Below, in pieces: positions 62,248-64,000 of a DNA stretch of 64,000 bases. The stretch comes from Burkholderiales bacterium (lineage in GTDB: Bacteria > Pseudomonadota > Gammaproteobacteria > Burkholderiales > Burkholderiaceae_C). The stretch lies in assembly GCA_029268225.1 (NCBI GenBank), contig JAJUGJ010000009.1:1-64000 (forward strand). Reading direction: 5' to 3'. How positions within the stretch are numbered: position 1 is the first letter of the stretch; the number at the start of each line of letters is the position of its first letter. The notes beneath the pieces were generated by a model, which was not told the DNA's origin, made no database searches, and saw only the letters and a program-made list of their open reading frames with translations. A program made the position numbers and the translations under genes.

Positions 62248-63240
62248 TCAGACCGTCACGACTACCTTACCAATCTGCTGGTTGCTTTCCAAGTAGCGAT
62301 GCGCCTCCACGATGTCGTTGAATTCGAAGGTCTTGTCGATCACTGGGCGAAGTGCGCCTGACGACAGCCCGTCGAGAATGAACCATTTGGCGGCGGCCAA
62401 CTTCGCGGGGCTCCCCACAATCTCCGTGAAAACATAGCCCCGCATGCTGAGGCTCTTTCGTAGCGCAAGGCGAAGCGGGAAAGGCGTGGGAGCCGGGTCA
62501 AGCATGCCGTGGGACACGATCACGCCGCCGGGCGCCATCGTCGCCGCGATAGTTTCGACTTGGGGACCACCCACGGCGTCGAATACCCGGTGCAAGCCAT
62601 CGGGACCCAGGATGTTCGACAACGCAGTGCTGAGGTCCTCTTCCTGAGTCGCGATTACGTGGAGCGCGCCAAGGGAACGTACCGCTTCCTTCTTGGCCTG
62701 TGTCGTTGTCGTTGCGATAGGAATCGCCCCAACACTCAGGGCAATCTGGATGGCTGCCAATCCGACGCTGCTCGAGGCCGCCGTAATCAGCACGTGCTCC
62801 CCCTGGCGCAGACTACCCGCTTGAACCAGGCCACCATAGGCAGTCAGATACTGCATCCAGGCCGAAGCTGCCAGCTCAAAGCTGAGCGAATCCGGTTTGG
62901 GCACAACGAAGCGTGCAGGCACGACGATGGATTCGCCGTAGGTGCCATAGCGGCTCAGCCCTATCGGGGGGATGACGCTGACGGCCTGGCCCGGCTGAAA
63001 TTCAGCGACCTCTGCGCCGACCGCCTCGATCAGTCCTGAAGCCTCGTACCCAAGTCGAGAGGGCAGCGTGGCCTTCTCGATGTACGTGCCGCGTCGAAAC
63101 ATGACGTCAGCACGGTTCAGCCCCAGAGCCTTGACTGAGATGCGCACTTCGTCCGCTGCGAGGGGCTCGCTGCGGGACTCTTCTTCGATTCGGAGAACCT
63201 CCGGACCTCCCAGCTCGTGAAAGCGGACAACGCGCGCCAT
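62248..63240 (-). CDS. MDR-family zinc-independent NADPH:quinone oxidoreductase-like protein
   Basis: 330 residues. Medium-chain dehydrogenase/reductase: catalytic domain LGLNRADVMFRRGTYIEK, EASGLIEAVGAEVAEFQPGQAV, then a Rossmann domain with VLITAASSSVGLAAIQIALSVGA and FDAVGGPQVETIAATMAPGG. The usual Cys/His zinc ligands are absent, so it belongs with quinone oxidoreductase-type members. Reaction: NADPH-dependent reduction of quinones or enones, substrate open. Five bases separate it from the similar gene upstream, so they form an operon. Confidence 0.92.
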   Translation of the reverse strand: MARVVRFHELGGPEVLRIEEESRSEPLAADEVRISVKALGLNRADVMFRRGTYIEKATLPSRLGYEASGLIEAVGAEVAEFQPGQAVSVIPPIGLSRYGTYGESIVVPARFVVPKPDSLSFELAASAWMQYLTAYGGLVQAGSLRQGEHVLITAASSSVGLAAIQIALSVGAIPIATTTTQAKKEAVRSLGALHVIATQEEDLSTALSNILGPDGLHRVFDAVGGPQVETIAATMAPGGVIVSHGMLDPAPTPFPLRLALRKSLSMRGYVFTEIVGSPAKLAAAKWFILDGLSSGALRPVIDKTFEFNDIVEAHRYLESNQQIGKVVVTV

Positions 63241-63245
63241 GGTAT

Positions 63246-64000
63246 TCAGGCCGCAACGTCGATGACAACCTTGACTGCCGCGCCACCTTGTTCGACCAAG
63301 GCATGAGCCGCCATCGCGCGGTCCAAGTTGAAGCGGCGCTCATCGACGATGGGCTTTACTCGGCCAGATTCAACCAGCTCCGTCAGCTGACGAAGAATGT
63401 CGCCATGATGGGTGCGTAACTCACCGCTTAGCATGGGCAGCAGAACGAAAACGCCGGACAGCGTGGCGCAGCGCAGCGACCCCGTCGCGAGCGCATGGTT
63501 CCCGAAGGCCGCGCAGCTAACGACATGGCCATAGTGAGCAATGGCTTCAAAGGCCGCATCCAGAACCGGACCGCCGACGGTGTCGTAAATCACATCGAAA
63601 CCCTTTCCATCGGTGTACTTGGCGACGTACTCGGCCACCGTGGTCGTACTCACGTCAATTGGCGTCGCGCCCAGGCTCTTCACGATGTCGGAGCCGCTGT
63701 TACGGACCGTGGCATACACCTCGGCACCACGGGCAACTGCCAGCTGGACGGCCAGGTGCCCCACGCCTCCTGCCCCTCCTGTGACCAACACCTTTTGTCC
63801 GGGACGCACGCCAGCGCGGTCGATCAGACCTTCCCAGGCAGTAAGTGCCACCAGAGGCAGTGCCGCGGCCTCGCGCATAGACAGGTTCTTCGGTTTGGGC
63901 GCCAGCAGACGTGCATCCACAGCGGCGAATTCGGCTAGCGAGCCTTGCAGGCCCCGCACGCCGCCGGTAAGGCCATAGACCTCTTCACCTACTGTGAAGG
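63246..64000 (-). CDS. MDR-family quinone oxidoreductase-like protein, 5' end outside window
   Basis: At least 251 residues; the frame is open through the window edge (FTVGEEVYGL), so the N-terminal part lies outside. It contains REAAALPLVALTAWEGL, the coenzyme motif VLVTGGAGGVGHLAVQLAV, IYDTVGGPVLDAAFEA and AAVKVVIDV at the C-terminus. It belongs to the quinone oxidoreductase/zeta-crystallin branch, without structural zinc Cys in the visible part. It is a distinct relative of the protein encoded downstream, not a recent copy. Confidence 0.9.
   Translation of the reverse strand, partial: FTVGEEVYGLTGGVRGLQGSLAEFAAVDARLLAPKPKNLSMREAAALPLVALTAWEGLIDRAGVRPGQKVLVTGGAGGVGHLAVQLAVARGAEVYATVRNSGSDIVKSLGATPIDVSTTTVAEYVAKYTDGKGFDVIYDTVGGPVLDAAFEAIAHYGHVVSCAAFGNHALATGSLRCATLSGVFVLLPMLSGELRTHHGDILRQLTELVESGRVKPIVDERRFNLDRAMAAHALVEQGGAAVKVVIDVAA

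Noticed and set aside
1-64000. CRISPR arrays, insertion sequences, phage or toxin-antitoxin genes
   Set aside because: None found on reading: no regularly spaced repeats, transposase motifs or phage structural genes.

Overview
The window reads as a chromosomal segment of a betaproteobacterium of the order Burkholderiales (Comamonadaceae/Sphaerotilaceae-like). This is an inference from gene content (ArgA of the kinase-plus-GNAT type, HrpA, edd-eda, YggX, DesB/FabR-type lipid genes, a PEP-CTERM protein), from GC that looks like 60-65 % by eye, and from short intergenic gaps with ATGA overlaps. Apart from one tRNA-Pro it is protein-coding on both strands. I saw no IS element, phage gene, rRNA or CRISPR array.

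Layout. 1-6933 (minus): a surface/secretion locus with the 5' part of a giant LEPR-XLL/DUF4347 exoprotein, an outer-membrane TolC protein carrying two N-terminal AMIN domains, and a SapC-family protein. 7195-7271: tRNA-Pro(UGG) with its own terminator. 7374-10543: an MCE/Mla-type lipid transporter (permease, ATPase, MlaD, lipoprotein). 10616-19095: hrpA, an amidase, a membrane diguanylate cyclase, argA and yggX. 19180-33381: a large predicted peptide-modification cluster (two circularly permuted ATP-grasp units, two alpha-E units, two transglutaminase-like proteins), interrupted by a chemoreceptor and a cytosolic hybrid histidine kinase, and flanked by a membrane gene with a Fur-box-like sequence.

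33483-41141: LrgB/LrgA, a ferric-reductase-like flavocytochrome, a PotD-like binding protein translationally coupled to a membrane diguanylate cyclase (NspS/MbaA-like logic), and small hypothetical genes, ending in a DsbA-family oxidoreductase. 41153-44199: a FabR/DesT-like repressor divergent from a ferredoxin-reductase plus fatty-acid-desaturase operon, with a promoter and a dyad between them. 44296-47559: pgl, edd and eda (Entner-Doudoroff). 47722-54170: a UGT-type glycosyltransferase coupled to a MacAB-like ABC exporter with two separate FtsX permeases and a Crp-family regulator, with a CRP-like site upstream.

54286-57070: an exported beta-propeller protein, an MBL-fold protein that has lost most metal ligands, and a small exported protein. 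57097-59155: csaA, then a visibly AT-richer stretch with an orphan membrane protein and a PEP-CTERM protein. 59438-60841: argD, preceded by a 32-35 codon leader rich in arginine codons and a terminator, with an alternative pairing that fits classical attenuation. 60954-64000: a flavin reductase, a small basic protein, and two tandem MDR-family oxidoreductases, the last cut by the window edge.

The observations most worth following are the arginine-codon leader/attenuator before argD, the AMIN-TolC plus LEPR-XLL secretion locus, the duplicated ATP-grasp/alpha-E/transglutaminase cluster, and the substrate-binding-protein/diguanylate-cyclase pair.
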